Positions 41,668 to 51,650 of a stretch of 64,000 bases of DNA are shown one piece after another. This DNA comes from an uncultured Saprospiraceae bacterium (GTDB lineage Bacteria > Bacteroidota > Bacteroidia > Chitinophagales > Saprospiraceae). The stretch is from positions 124,001-188,000 of the forward strand of contig CALEYL010000059.1 of the NCBI GenBank assembly GCA_937926205.1, read 5' to 3'. Numbering within the stretch: the first letter of the stretch is position 1; every line of letters begins with the position of its first letter. The position numbers and the translations under genes were made by a program. The notes beneath the pieces are model-generated. The model ran no database searches, had not been told where the DNA came from, and saw only the letters and a program-made list of their open reading frames with translations.

Positions 41668-44118
41668 ATGAATCAATACAGTTTGCGTGTGCTTTTTATG
41701 CTGTCGGGTTTGGTTTTTCACCCCGTGCTTTTTGCCCAGGAGAAACCCGGGGCAATGGATGGGGAAAACAAGGTTTTGCTACCCAATGGCTGGACACTCA
41801 GTCCTGCCGGAAAATCACTGCCTCTTGGCGATTTGCCGCTCAACATGGCCCTTACCGCCAATAAAAAATACCTCGCCGCTACCAATAACGGACAAGGTGT
41901 TCAATCCCTCCAACTGATTGATCCGCGCAAAGGCAAACTGCTGCATTCTCTGGAAATTCCCATATCCTGGCTAGGCCTGGCTTTTGCAGTGGATAACCGC
42001 ACCTTGTATGTATCCGGAGGCAATAGCAATGCCATTTTGCGCTACAGGGTTGAAAAACAAAAATTGGTGCTCAAAGACACCCTGGCTCTGGGAAAATCCT
42101 GGCCGACAAAAATTTCTCCTGCAGGCCTGTGCCTCGATGATGCCCGGAATCTGATGTATGTTGTCACGAAAGAAAACCACAGCCTGTATGTAGTGGATAC
42201 GCGCACAAAAGCCATCTTACACCGGGATTCCATAGGAAAAGAGCTGTACACTTGCGCGCTTTCCCCTGACCGGAAGGAGCTTTACCTCAGCCATTGGGGA
42301 AACAACGAATTGTTGATCTGGGATACGGAAAAACGCCAGCTGTCGGGCAGGATTCCGGTTGGAGACAATCCCAATGACCTGGCAATCGACAAAAAAGGCC
42401 GTTTTGCCTACATCGCCTGCGCAGATGACAACACGGTAAATATCGTTGATTTGCAGCGGCGAAAAGTGGTTGAAGTGTTGGTTGCATCCTTATTTCCGGA
42501 TGCGCCGAATGGTTCAACCTCCAACAGCGTTGCTCTTTCTCCAAATGAAAAAAAGCTTTATGTGGCCAATGCCGACAACAACTGTCTGGCGGTTTTTGAT
42601 GTGTCAGAACCGGGGCAAAGCCGCTCGCTGGGTTTTATCCCGACGGGTTGGTATCCGACCTGTGTGCGCACGATGGGAAAACAGGTTTTTGTTTCGAACG
42701 GGAAGGGATTTTCCTCTTTCCCAAATCCCAACGGGCCAGACCCGACGAGTATGGAACAAAGGGTGGCACATCAGGAGGGAAACCGGGAAGCCATCTCCAA
42801 AATTGAATACATCGGAGGCCTGATGAAAGGCACGCTTAGTTTGATTGAAGCGCCCAACGAGCGTCGCCTGGCTGAATACACCCGACAGGTTTACCGCAAT
42901 TCACCCTATACCAAAGAACGTGAACAACTGGCAGAAGGAGCGCCCGGAAACCCCGTGCCGCAACGCGTTGGCGACCCTTCTCCGATCAAATATGTCTTTT
43001 ATATCATTAAGGAAAACCGTACTTATGATCAGGTATTGGGTGATATGCCGGAGGGCAACGGCGATACTTCCCTTTGTCTTTTTCCTGAAAAAATCACACC
43101 CAACCATCATGCTCTGGCCCGTGAATTCGTCTTGCTCGACAATTTTTATGTCAGCGCTGAAGTAAGTGCCGATGGCCATAACTGGAGCACCGCCGGGTAC
43201 GCCAATGACTACACCGAAAAAAACTGGGTGACAAGCTATGGAAGAAGGGGCGGCAGCTACGTGTATGAAGGCCAGAACCGGATTGCCTGGCCCAGAGGTG
43301 GTTTTATCTGGGATCATTGCCAGCGCGCCGGGGTAAGTTATCGCACTTATGGTGAATTTGCCGATGGCTATAAACCCAATATTCCCGCCCTGGAAGGGCA
43401 CTATTGCCCCTATTTTACCTCCTGGGATACCTCCGTCAAAGACACCATGCGGGTGACGCAATGGAAGCAGGATTTTGACTCTCTGGTTGTGGCCGGCGCC
43501 CTGCCGCGTTTAAGCACCGTGCGCCTCATCAATGACCATACCGAAGGGTTGCGTCTCGGAAAACCAACCCCCTATGCTCAAATGGCCGATAACGACCTGG
43601 CCTTGGGATTGTTTATTGAACACCTGTCGCACAGTCCGGTATGGAAGGAATCGGCGGTGTTCGTGCTGGAAGACGACGCCCAAAACGGCGCTGACCATGT
43701 GGATGCCCACCGTTCGGTCGCTTTTGTGATCAGCCCTTATACCCGGCGGAAATCGGTGGACCACACGATGTACAGCACCAATTCAATGCTGCGAACGATG
43801 GAGCTCATACTTGGGCTGCCGCCAATGAGCCAGCAAAATGCTGCTGCAACACCCATGTGGCGTTGTTTCTCGAACCAGGCAGATGCAACGCCTTATACGG
43901 CCCGACCCTCTAATGTCAATCTGGATGAAAAAAACACCGCCGTAAGCGCCCTAAGCCGTCGTTCCGAAGCGTTTGACCTCTCCAAAGAAGATCTGGTTCC
44001 TGATCTGGAATTCAATGACGTCCTCTGGAAGGCCATAAAAGGAGAACAATCTGAAATGCCGGCGCCACGTCGTGCTGCCTTTCTACATTATGAAACCGAA
44101 GATGAGGATGGCGATTGA
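41668..44118 (+). CDS. YncE-type beta-propeller fused to an alkaline phosphatase-like phosphoesterase
   Basis: 816 residues from the ATG at 41668, which gives a proper signal peptide (MNQYSLRVLFMLSGLVF...LFAQ). Residues about 25-350 are a seven-bladed YncE-like propeller with repeated Y.S....N.V.V.D patterns. Residues about 430-760 resemble the phosphoesterase/alkaline phosphatase superfamily: FYIIKENRTYDQVLGD, then VLEDDAQNGADHVDAHR with metal-binding Asp and His. It is probably periplasmic or surface-located and hydrolyses a phosphate ester of unknown identity. It lies just downstream of the DUF5690 gene. Confidence 0.85.
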   Translation: MNQYSLRVLFMLSGLVFHPVLFAQEKPGAMDGENKVLLPNGWTLSPAGKSLPLGDLPLNMALTANKKYLAATNNGQGVQSLQLIDPRKGKLLHSLEIPISWLGLAFAVDNRTLYVSGGNSNAILRYRVEKQKLVLKDTLALGKSWPTKISPAGLCLDDARNLMYVVTKENHSLYVVDTRTKAILHRDSIGKELYTCALSPDRKELYLSHWGNNELLIWDTEKRQLSGRIPVGDNPNDLAIDKKGRFAYIACADDNTVNIVDLQRRKVVEVLVASLFPDAPNGSTSNSVALSPNEKKLYVANADNNCLAVFDVSEPGQSRSLGFIPTGWYPTCVRTMGKQVFVSNGKGFSSFPNPNGPDPTSMEQRVAHQEGNREAISKIEYIGGLMKGTLSLIEAPNERRLAEYTRQVYRNSPYTKEREQLAEGAPGNPVPQRVGDPSPIKYVFYIIKENRTYDQVLGDMPEGNGDTSLCLFPEKITPNHHALAREFVLLDNFYVSAEVSADGHNWSTAGYANDYTEKNWVTSYGRRGGSYVYEGQNRIAWPRGGFIWDHCQRAGVSYRTYGEFADGYKPNIPALEGHYCPYFTSWDTSVKDTMRVTQWKQDFDSLVVAGALPRLSTVRLINDHTEGLRLGKPTPYAQMADNDLALGLFIEHLSHSPVWKESAVFVLEDDAQNGADHVDAHRSVAFVISPYTRRKSVDHTMYSTNSMLRTMELILGLPPMSQQNAAATPMWRCFSNQADATPYTARPSNVNLDEKNTAVSALSRRSEAFDLSKEDLVPDLEFNDVLWKAIKGEQSEMPAPRRAAFLHYETEDEDGD

Positions 44119-44387
44119 CCTAAACAACCTGATCTAAATAGACCACAAGTAGCCCGACTAAGTTGTCGTGTCTTTCCCGTTTGCACACGAAAGACAGGAA
44201 TATTTAGTATATTGTTGTTTGAAAAAGTAAAATCCCGCGCCTGATTTTCAAAATCGCCCTATCTTAGGGGCCCTGTCCTGATCAATTCAAACCTAAATCA
44301 AAAGCCCGGATTTGTCTTTTGAACCGTTTCACGGCTTTGCTGCAATGGCTGTTGACGGCAATATCTTCTAATATTTATACCACAAAA

Positions 44388-47300
44388 ATGACACATAAAG
44401 TTAACCGTTTCCGCAAACTGCTGGTAGCCAACCGGGGTGAAATTGCCATTCGGGTATTGCGCGCCGCTTCTGAACTCGAATTGCGTACCGTTGCCGTTTA
44501 TACCTACGAAGATCGCTATAGCTTACACCGCTACAAAGCGGATGAAGCTTACCAGATTGGGCGTAACGACGACCCCTTAAAACCCTATCTGGACATAGAG
44601 GCCATTCTTGAAGTGGCCAAAGAAAATGAAGTGGATGCGATCCACCCCGGGTATGGATTTTTGAGTGAGAATGTGGCTTTTGCACGCCGTTGCCGGGAAG
44701 AAGGCATTGTTTTTATTGGTCCAGACCCTGAAGTGATGGAGCAGTTGGGGGATAAAGTTGCTGCCAAAAACCTGGCCCGGAAAGTCGGCGCCCCACTCAT
44801 TGAAGGCAGTGAAGTGCCTTTAACGGACGTAGATGTTGCGCTCAAAGAAGCCGGACGTATCGGCTATCCGCTGATCATAAAAGCTGCTTCAGGCGGTGGC
44901 GGCCGCGGCATGCGGGTTGTGCGCAACGATGAACAGTTGGTTCAGGAATTTCCGGAAGCGAAAGGCGAAGCAAAAACGGCCTTTGGCGACGATACGATCT
45001 TTCTTGAAAAATTCATCGAAGACCCCAAGCACATCGAAGTTCAGATTTTGGGCGACCGATACGGCACGATCATTCACCTTTATGAACGCGATTGTTCTGT
45101 CCAGCGTCGCTTTCAGAAAGTCGTGGAGATTGCTCCCTGCATGACCCTGTCAGAAGAAGCAAAAAACAAACTTTATGCTTATGCCCTGTTGCTGGCGCGC
45201 GCCGTCAATTACTCCTGTGCCGGAACGGTAGAGTTTTTGGTTGACAAAGCCGAGAACATCTATTTCATCGAAGTCAATCCGCGAATTCAGGTAGAACATA
45301 CCATCACTGAGGAAATTACAGGCATTGACCTGGTTCGTACTCAAATTCTCATTTGTCAGGGCTATCCTTTCCATCACCCCATGATCTACATTCATGGGCA
45401 GGAAGATGTGAAAACCAGTGGTTTTGCCATTCAATGTCGCGTGACGACTGAAATGCCACAAAATGATTTCAAGCCGGATTACGGAACGCTGGTAGCTTAC
45501 CGCTCCGCTTCTGGCTTTGGCATTCGTCTTGATGCCGGCAGCGCTTTCCCCGGCGCTAAAATATCGCCGTATTTCGATTCGCTGCTCGTCAAAGTAACAG
45601 CCAGAGGGCGTACCCTGAAAGGAGCCAGTCAGCGTTTGCACCGGGCGCTGCGCGAATTCCGGATTCGGGGTGTCAACACCAATATTGGCTTTCTGCTCAA
45701 TTTGCTCAATAATGAAACCTTCCAGAACGGAGAAGCAACGGTCAATTTCATTAAAGACAATCCCGAACTGCTGAAAGCGCCCGACTGGCAGGACCGCAGT
45801 ACGAAAATGTTGCGCTACCTGGCTGATGTCATTGTGAATGGCAACCCCGATGTGAAGCACCGCGACCCGCATCGCGCATTTCTCAAGCCTCAATTACCCG
45901 CTTTTGACCGGCACGCAGCTTTGCCCAAAGGTTCACGCGACCGTTTGCACGACCTGGGAAGGGAAGGGTTCATGAGTTGGTTGAAAACTGAAAAAGCGGT
46001 TCAATATACGGATACGACATTGCGGGATGCCCATCAAAGTCTGCTGGCAACCCGCATGCGCACCTTTGACATGCATGCTTTTGCGGAAAGTTTTGCCCGA
46101 CACCACGGTGACCAGGTTTTCAGCATGGAAGTCTGGGGAGGCGCGACATTTGATGTCTCTCTGCGTTTTTTAAAAGAAGACCCCTGGGAACGGCTTCGTT
46201 TGCTGCGGGAAGCAGCGCCCAATATCCTGCTTCAGATGTTGTTGCGCGGTTCCAATGCAGTTGGTTATACGGCTTATCCGGACAATCTGATCGAAAAATT
46301 TATTGAAGAGGCAGCAGAAACGGGAATTGACCTGTTCCGGATTTTCGACTCACTCAACTGGGTCGACAACATGAAGGTCAGCATAAAAGCCGTAAGGGAA
46401 AGAACCAATAGCCTGGCTGAAGCCTGCCTTTGTTATACCGGCGATGTGCTTCAGCCTCACAAAGGTAAATACGGCATAGATTACTACCTCGATCTGGCGC
46501 GACGTTTGGAAGACGCGGGCGCGCATATGATTGCCATAAAAGACATGGCTGGCCTGTTGAAACCCCTTGCAGCAGAAGTACTCATCAGCCGACTGCGGGA
46601 AACGGTGGCATTACCCATCCATTTGCATACCCACGATACCAGTTCGATACAAGCGGCGACCTATCTCAAAGCAGTAGATGCCGGCGTTGATGTCATTGAT
46701 GTAGCCCTGGGCGCTTTATCCGGCCTGACGTCCCAACCCAATTTCAACAGCGTGGCGGCTATGCTGAACGGGCATCCCCGGGAGCAGCAAATCAATCTTA
46801 CTTCGCTGAATGCTTTCAGCAATTATTGGGAAACCGTACGCAATTACTACTATCCATTTGAAACGGAGTTGCGCGCCGGTACAGCAGAAGTCTACGAACA
46901 CGAAATCCCGGGCGGGCAATATTCCAATTTGAGGCCGCAGGCGCGGTCTTTGGGTTTGGAAGATCAATTTGACCTGGTTAAACAAAACTACCGCATCGCC
47001 AACGAACTGTTCGGGGATATTGTGAAAGTAACGCCTTCTTCCAAAGTGGTTGGCGATATGGCACTGTTCATGACCGCCAATGGACTGAGTAAAGAGGATG
47101 TACTCAATCCCGATGCAGCGCTGGCATTTCCCGATAGTGTGAAGGCTTTGATGCGTGGAGATCTTGGACAAACCCCGGGCGGCTTTCCGCCAGATGTGCA
47201 AGAGCTGATTCTGAAAGGGGAAAAAGCCTACACAGATCGACCCAATGCCCATCTGGAGCCGATTGATTTCGAGGCAGATTTAACGGCATTTCAAGCTGAA

Positions 47301-47840
47301 TTTGGGCAAAACCTCGGCGCAACAGACTGGCTGAGCTATCGCCTCTACCCCAAAGTTTACCGCGATTACCACGCTTTCAAACAAACCTATGGCGAAGTTC
47401 GCGCTTTGCCCACACCTGCTTTTTTCTATGGCTTAAAACCCAACGAAGAGATCATGGTAACCATAGGGCGCGGGAAAAGCATATTGATCAAATACCTGAA
47501 CATTACAGAACCTGACGAATCGGGTAACCGTTTGGTATTCTTTAGTTTAAATGGGCAAACCCGCTCTGTTCAACTCCGGGACATTCACCTGAATGTGGAA
47601 ATCGTTACCCATCGGAAGGCAGAGGCAGCCCATGAAGTCGGCGCCCCGCTTCAGGGTAATCTGAGCAAAATTTTTGTCAAAGAAGGCGAAGAAGTTGCCG
47701 TCAATGCACCCTTGTTTGTGATCGAAGCCATGAAAATGGAAAGTACCATAACTGCGCCTGTCGCCGGGGTAGTGAAGAAAATTCACCTGAAAGAAAAAAC
47801 GCTGGTGGATCAACAGGATTTGGTGGTGGAATTGGGCTGA
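44388..47840 (+). CDS. pyc: Pyruvate carboxylase
   Basis: 1150 residues from the ATG at 44388, matching the usual length; the 23 upstream in-frame codons do not belong. Biotin carboxylase (about 1-460; KLLVANRGEIAIRV, ATP-grasp loop KAASGGGGRGMR, EVNPRIQVEHT) is followed by the carboxyltransferase (about 540-830; YTDTTLRDAHQSLLATR, IHLHTHDTS). Then come the PYC tetramerisation region and a biotinyl domain with EAMKMES, Lys1116 being biotinylated. It converts pyruvate, bicarbonate and ATP to oxaloacetate (anaplerosis). All key motifs are intact. Confidence 0.97.
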   Translation: MTHKVNRFRKLLVANRGEIAIRVLRAASELELRTVAVYTYEDRYSLHRYKADEAYQIGRNDDPLKPYLDIEAILEVAKENEVDAIHPGYGFLSENVAFARRCREEGIVFIGPDPEVMEQLGDKVAAKNLARKVGAPLIEGSEVPLTDVDVALKEAGRIGYPLIIKAASGGGGRGMRVVRNDEQLVQEFPEAKGEAKTAFGDDTIFLEKFIEDPKHIEVQILGDRYGTIIHLYERDCSVQRRFQKVVEIAPCMTLSEEAKNKLYAYALLLARAVNYSCAGTVEFLVDKAENIYFIEVNPRIQVEHTITEEITGIDLVRTQILICQGYPFHHPMIYIHGQEDVKTSGFAIQCRVTTEMPQNDFKPDYGTLVAYRSASGFGIRLDAGSAFPGAKISPYFDSLLVKVTARGRTLKGASQRLHRALREFRIRGVNTNIGFLLNLLNNETFQNGEATVNFIKDNPELLKAPDWQDRSTKMLRYLADVIVNGNPDVKHRDPHRAFLKPQLPAFDRHAALPKGSRDRLHDLGREGFMSWLKTEKAVQYTDTTLRDAHQSLLATRMRTFDMHAFAESFARHHGDQVFSMEVWGGATFDVSLRFLKEDPWERLRLLREAAPNILLQMLLRGSNAVGYTAYPDNLIEKFIEEAAETGIDLFRIFDSLNWVDNMKVSIKAVRERTNSLAEACLCYTGDVLQPHKGKYGIDYYLDLARRLEDAGAHMIAIKDMAGLLKPLAAEVLISRLRETVALPIHLHTHDTSSIQAATYLKAVDAGVDVIDVALGALSGLTSQPNFNSVAAMLNGHPREQQINLTSLNAFSNYWETVRNYYYPFETELRAGTAEVYEHEIPGGQYSNLRPQARSLGLEDQFDLVKQNYRIANELFGDIVKVTPSSKVVGDMALFMTANGLSKEDVLNPDAALAFPDSVKALMRGDLGQTPGGFPPDVQELILKGEKAYTDRPNAHLEPIDFEADLTAFQAEFGQNLGATDWLSYRLYPKVYRDYHAFKQTYGEVRALPTPAFFYGLKPNEEIMVTIGRGKSILIKYLNITEPDESGNRLVFFSLNGQTRSVQLRDIHLNVEIVTHRKAEAAHEVGAPLQGNLSKIFVKEGEEVAVNAPLFVIEAMKMESTITAPVAGVVKKIHLKEKTLVDQQDLVVELG

Positions 47841-48012
47841 TTTTTATGAGACTTGTTGCGACGGGAATCATCGCGGGTTGGGAATGGCTCTTTTTCGGCC
47901 ACCCTTCGCCTTTTTTTCGTTACAGAACAGGGCTATGCTCCTCAAAAAAGGCTGTGATTGGACAAAAAATAGCTCATCCCCACCACCACGCTGCCCCGTC
48001 GCAACAAGTCTA

Positions 48013-48753
48013 TTAAAAATCACAGGACTCCCCATGCACTTTCAGCCACTTTACAGCTTGTTTGTAGTCAGGCATGGCCGAAGCAACAAGTGCCCAAAAA
48101 GCAGGCGAATGGTTGAATTCAATCAGGTGGGCCAACTCGTGGACAATGACGTAATCCAGCACTTGCTGCGGAGCAAAAAGCAGGCGGGTAGACAGGCGGA
48201 TAAATCCGCTGCGGCTGCAGCTGCCCCAATTCGACTGGTTGTAGCGCAATTGCACACCGCTGATGTCTTTTTGGAAAAAACGGTCGTTCCATTCATCTAC
48301 CCGGCGTTCGATTTCGGGTGAAAAATCCTGTGCTACCACCCGGCTCAACAATTGTTTGATGGACTTTTCCAGATCCAATCCGCTTTCTATGGTACTGAGA
48401 CGTAAGTGGATGACCCCTTTTTCGAGTCTGGCCGCATGCGTTTTGCGCGCTTCGTAACTTACTTTGAGGCCATAAATGCGAGGGCCTACCTCGAGGTTGT
48501 CTCCATCTGTATAAGTTTTTGGGGTAAAGCGCTGCGCCAAACCAGCCCGGACTGCCAGTCTTTCGTGCAGCCACTCATTGAGCCAACTCAGATGTTTCCT
48601 TTCTTCTGAAACTGAAGTCAGCGTCGGCATACGCAGGGTAGCGCCGGTTTTCCCAATGGCAGCACGGACGTTGGGGCGCCTTTCCCGGATGATCTTTACC
48701 GGAACCAAAGCATTGTGGACAGAAAGGGTGGTATGTTGTGTCTGTTTCTTCAT
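48013..48753 (-). CDS. YgjP-like (DUF45/WLM) zinc metallopeptidase
   Basis: 246 residues from the ATG at 48753 (MKKQTQ); further upstream starts at 48759 and 48792 are possible. The zinc site is visible: His205, Glu206 and His209 in HELAH, with His215 in EFNHSPAFW. The preceding NWGSCSRSGFIRLSTRLLFAPQ is the hallmark of the YgjP/DUF45 family, relatives of SprT/Wss1-type proteases. It is probably cytoplasmic. The gene is convergent with pyc and stands alone. The physiological substrate is unknown. Confidence 0.88.
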   Translation of the reverse strand: MKKQTQHTTLSVHNALVPVKIIRERRPNVRAAIGKTGATLRMPTLTSVSEERKHLSWLNEWLHERLAVRAGLAQRFTPKTYTDGDNLEVGPRIYGLKVSYEARKTHAARLEKGVIHLRLSTIESGLDLEKSIKQLLSRVVAQDFSPEIERRVDEWNDRFFQKDISGVQLRYNQSNWGSCSRSGFIRLSTRLLFAPQQVLDYVIVHELAHLIEFNHSPAFWALVASAMPDYKQAVKWLKVHGESCDF

Positions 48754-48826
48754 CCCCATGGCAGCAACTTGCTGAACATAATTTGACTGCAAAGATCAGA
48801 AAGATCGCGTAAAATACAACGCAAAT

Positions 48827-48861
48827 GAAAAGCCCCTGACAAATCCTGTCAGGGGCTTTTC
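48827..48861 (-). terminator. Strong hairpin terminator after the porV pair
   Basis: A perfect 15-bp stem (48827-48841 with 48847-48861) around a 5-nt loop ends in four T residues on either strand. It lies 39 nt after the stop of the distal porV on the minus strand and upstream of the metallopeptidase gene, so it probably ends the porU-porV-porV transcript. Confidence 0.8.
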
Positions 48862-48899
48862 AAACATACGCTTTATTGCAACATTACGAAGTAAAGGTG

Positions 48900-50120
48900 T
48901 TAGTTATCGGCTTCAAACGCACCAAAATCAAACAACAACGAGAACCGCAGCGTGTTGTCAAGCGGGTTACGCTGGTTGGTTGTCGGCACCAGATATGAGA
49001 AATTCATACCGAAGATGTTGTATTTCAAGCCAAGGCCTACCGTAAAAAACTTGCGATTTCCTTTTTGTACATTTTCGTGGAAATAGCCTGCACGCACTGC
49101 AAATTGCTTGTCGTACCAGTATTCCACACCAAAAGAAAACATCAACTCGCGCAGCTCTTCTGTGAACCCTTCCGGCGCATCGCTGAACGAAGAAAAAATG
49201 CCGGAAATGGAAGACTGTTGTTTGTAGTCCAGGCGGCCATCCTGTGGGTCAACATCACAATTCGAGCCGGTAGGGCAGGGAGTTGGCACCATCAGTTTGT
49301 TGAGGTCGCCGGCAAAAGTCAGCGTGTTGAATTCGTCCAGATTCATCGTATAAGCAACGCCGAGACCAAAGTTAGCGGGGATAAAATCCCGGTCTATAGA
49401 TTTGGTATAAGTGATTTTAGAACCAATGTTTGTCAGCGCAAGACCAACGGTCAGTTCGGCATCGCCGTTGCGGGTTTTCACCGGAGTTTTGTAGGTAAAC
49501 GAGATGTCTGCCGCACCGCCAACGCCAGCTTCAATGATTTCACCACCTTCCAGTTGCTGTCCTGCAGCGAGGTTGGAGTAAATGAATTTTCCGGTGATGC
49601 CTGCAGAGAGTTTGTCGCTCAGTTTACGGGCGTAGGCAAAAGCCACTTCAAATTCATTGGGGCGGCCGGTCAGCAATTCCTGACCTTCCGTGTCGGTAAA
49701 CTGAATGCTGCCGAGTGAAAAATAGCGCAATCCCATGCCTAAGGTCTGGAACTCATCTATTTTGTAATAACCGGAAAGGTAAGCCAGGTATACATCGGAA
49801 AGGCCGAGTGAACGCAACCAGGGCGTATAGGTAGCCGAAACACCTACTTCCTGCTCTGCAAAAACGAGTTTGGAAGCGTTGAAATGCATGGCATTGGGAT
49901 CAGCAGAAAGGCCGATTCCGACATCGCCCATAGCGCCCGAACGCGCATCTGAAACGATGCGCAGAAATGGAACTGCCGTTACAACCGTATTCGTACAGGG
50001 AGTACCATCCAGGTTATATAAGTTGCCATCCGGGCCTTCGTAACATTGCGCTTGGGAAGCCAATGCAAAAGCTCCGGCGAATACTGCTGATAATGAGATT
50101 TTGAGTAACCAGCTCTTCAT
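48900..50120 (-). CDS. porV: PorV (LptO) outer-membrane protein, second copy
   Basis: 406 residues from the ATG at 50120, which opens the signal peptide (MKSWLLKISLSAVFAGAFALA). PorV is a FadL-like outer-membrane barrel that shuttles T9SS cargo from the translocon to the PorU sortase. The mature sequence has the family start FLRIVSDARSGAMGDVGIG and ends in the barrel strand LRFSLLFDFGAF. From about residue 25 onward it differs from the adjacent copy (50362-51582) at only about a dozen positions, yet the two signal peptides are unrelated in sequence. It lies last in the row porU-porV-porV. Confidence 0.92.
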   Translation of the reverse strand: MKSWLLKISLSAVFAGAFALASQAQCYEGPDGNLYNLDGTPCTNTVVTAVPFLRIVSDARSGAMGDVGIGLSADPNAMHFNASKLVFAEQEVGVSATYTPWLRSLGLSDVYLAYLSGYYKIDEFQTLGMGLRYFSLGSIQFTDTEGQELLTGRPNEFEVAFAYARKLSDKLSAGITGKFIYSNLAAGQQLEGGEIIEAGVGGAADISFTYKTPVKTRNGDAELTVGLALTNIGSKITYTKSIDRDFIPANFGLGVAYTMNLDEFNTLTFAGDLNKLMVPTPCPTGSNCDVDPQDGRLDYKQQSSISGIFSSFSDAPEGFTEELRELMFSFGVEYWYDKQFAVRAGYFHENVQKGNRKFFTVGLGLKYNIFGMNFSYLVPTTNQRNPLDNTLRFSLLFDFGAFEADN

Positions 50121-50304
50121 GAGATACACTTTGTAAGTTTTAACTGAAAATTTATACAGAATGATACGCGCCTGGCGTAGAAATGTTTCGAAATGGGGAA
50201 GCTTCATATAACCTTTCCCTCAAAAAACATGCCGCATTCTTTACGCTAAAAACACTTCTTTTATTTTAACAAGGGTAAAGTTTAGGCGTAACACAGCTAT
50301 CGGA

Positions 50305-50349
50305 CTACCCGCCTTGCCGGCCGGTCCGCCTACCGGAGGGCAGGCAGGT
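50305..50349. repeat. GC-rich imperfect palindrome between the porV copies
   Basis: A C/G-rich element (ctacccgccttgccgg ... accggagggcaggcaggt) folds into an imperfect hairpin around ccggt-ccgcct-accgg. Its composition stands out from the AT-rich spacer. It resembles the dispersed REP-like palindromes found between genes of many Bacteroidota. A shorter ccccgc/gcgggg element occurs at 61277-61292. Confidence 0.5.
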
Positions 50350-50361
50350 AAAAACAGACAC

Positions 50362-51582
50362 CTAATTATTTGCTTCAAAAGCGGCAAAATCAAACAACAA
50401 CGAAAACCGCAGCGTATTGTCAAGCGGGTTGCGCTGGTTGGTTGTCGGTACCAGATAAGAGAAATTCATACCGAAGATGTTGTATTTCAGGCCAAGGCCA
50501 ACCGTGAAAAACTTGCGGTTTCCTTTCTGTACATGTTCGTGGAAATATCCTGCCCGAACAGCAAATTGCTTGTCGTACCAATATTCCACACCAAAAGAAA
50601 ACATCAACTCGCGCAATTCTTCCGTAAATCCTTCCGGCGCATCGCTGAACGAAGAAAAAATGCCGGAAATGGAAGACTGCTGCTTGTAGTCCAGGCGGCC
50701 ATCCTGCGGGTCAACGTCACAATCAGAGCCGGTAGGGCAGGGAGTTGGTACCATCAGCTTGTTGATGTCGCCGGCCAAAGTCAGCGTGTTGAATTCGTCC
50801 AGGTTCATCGTATAAGCAACGCCGAGACCAAAGTTAGCGGGAATAAAATCCCGGTCTATAGACTTGGTATACGTAATTTTAGAACCAATGTTTGTCATTG
50901 CTACGCCGACCGTCAGTTCGGCATCGCCGTTGCGGGTATTAACCGGAGTTTTATAAGTAAATGAAATATCTGCCGCACCGCCAACGCCGGCTTCAATGAT
51001 TTCGCCGCCTTCCAGTTGCTGTCCTGCAGCGAGGTTGGAGTAAATGAATTTTCCAGTGATGCCTGCCGAGAGTTTGTCGCTCAGTTTGCGGGCGTAAGCG
51101 AAAGCAACTTCAAATTCATTTGGGCGTCCGGTCAGCAATTCCTGGCCTTCCGTGTCGGTAAACTGAATGCTGCCGAGTGAAAAATAGCGCAGTCCCATGC
51201 CTAAGGTCTGGAATTCATCTATTTTATAGTAACCAGTCAGGTAGGCCAGGTACACATCGGAAAGGCCGAGCGAACGCAGCCAGGGGGTATAGGTCGCCGA
51301 AACACCTACTTCCTGCTCTGCAAAAACGAGTTTGGAAGCGTTGAAATGCATGGCATTGGGATCAGCAGAAAGGCCGATTCCGACATCGCCCATGGCGCCC
51401 GAACGCGCATCTGAAACGATGCGGAGAAATGGGACTGCCGTTACAACGGTATTCGTGCAAGGGGTATTATCCAGGTTTAACAAAGTACCATCCGGTGCTT
51501 CAAAACACTGCGCAAAAGAAGTGAAAACAAAAACGCTGCAAAATGTTGCAGTTAGGACACTATGAAGGAAATAGTTCTTCAT
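50362..51582 (-). CDS. porV: PorV (LptO) outer-membrane protein, porU-proximal copy
   Basis: 406 residues with a signal peptide (about 1-24, ending FAQC). It has the same PorV family features as the neighbouring copy and is about 97 percent identical to it in the mature part. Lying 68 nt after porU on the same strand, it has the canonical position for porV and is probably the ancestral copy. Its product should be the PorU partner in the attachment complex, binding sorting domains such as those on the cargo proteins at 31-40 kb. Confidence 0.94.
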   Translation of the reverse strand: MKNYFLHSVLTATFCSVFVFTSFAQCFEAPDGTLLNLDNTPCTNTVVTAVPFLRIVSDARSGAMGDVGIGLSADPNAMHFNASKLVFAEQEVGVSATYTPWLRSLGLSDVYLAYLTGYYKIDEFQTLGMGLRYFSLGSIQFTDTEGQELLTGRPNEFEVAFAYARKLSDKLSAGITGKFIYSNLAAGQQLEGGEIIEAGVGGAADISFTYKTPVNTRNGDAELTVGVAMTNIGSKITYTKSIDRDFIPANFGLGVAYTMNLDEFNTLTLAGDINKLMVPTPCPTGSDCDVDPQDGRLDYKQQSSISGIFSSFSDAPEGFTEELRELMFSFGVEYWYDKQFAVRAGYFHEHVQKGNRKFFTVGLGLKYNIFGMNFSYLVPTTNQRNPLDNTLRFSLLFDFAAFEANN

Positions 51583-51650
51583 GAGGCATAGATTTTACGA
51601 TTTAAGATGTTGTTCAAACATTTGGATAAGGGGCGTATAGGAATCGTCTG

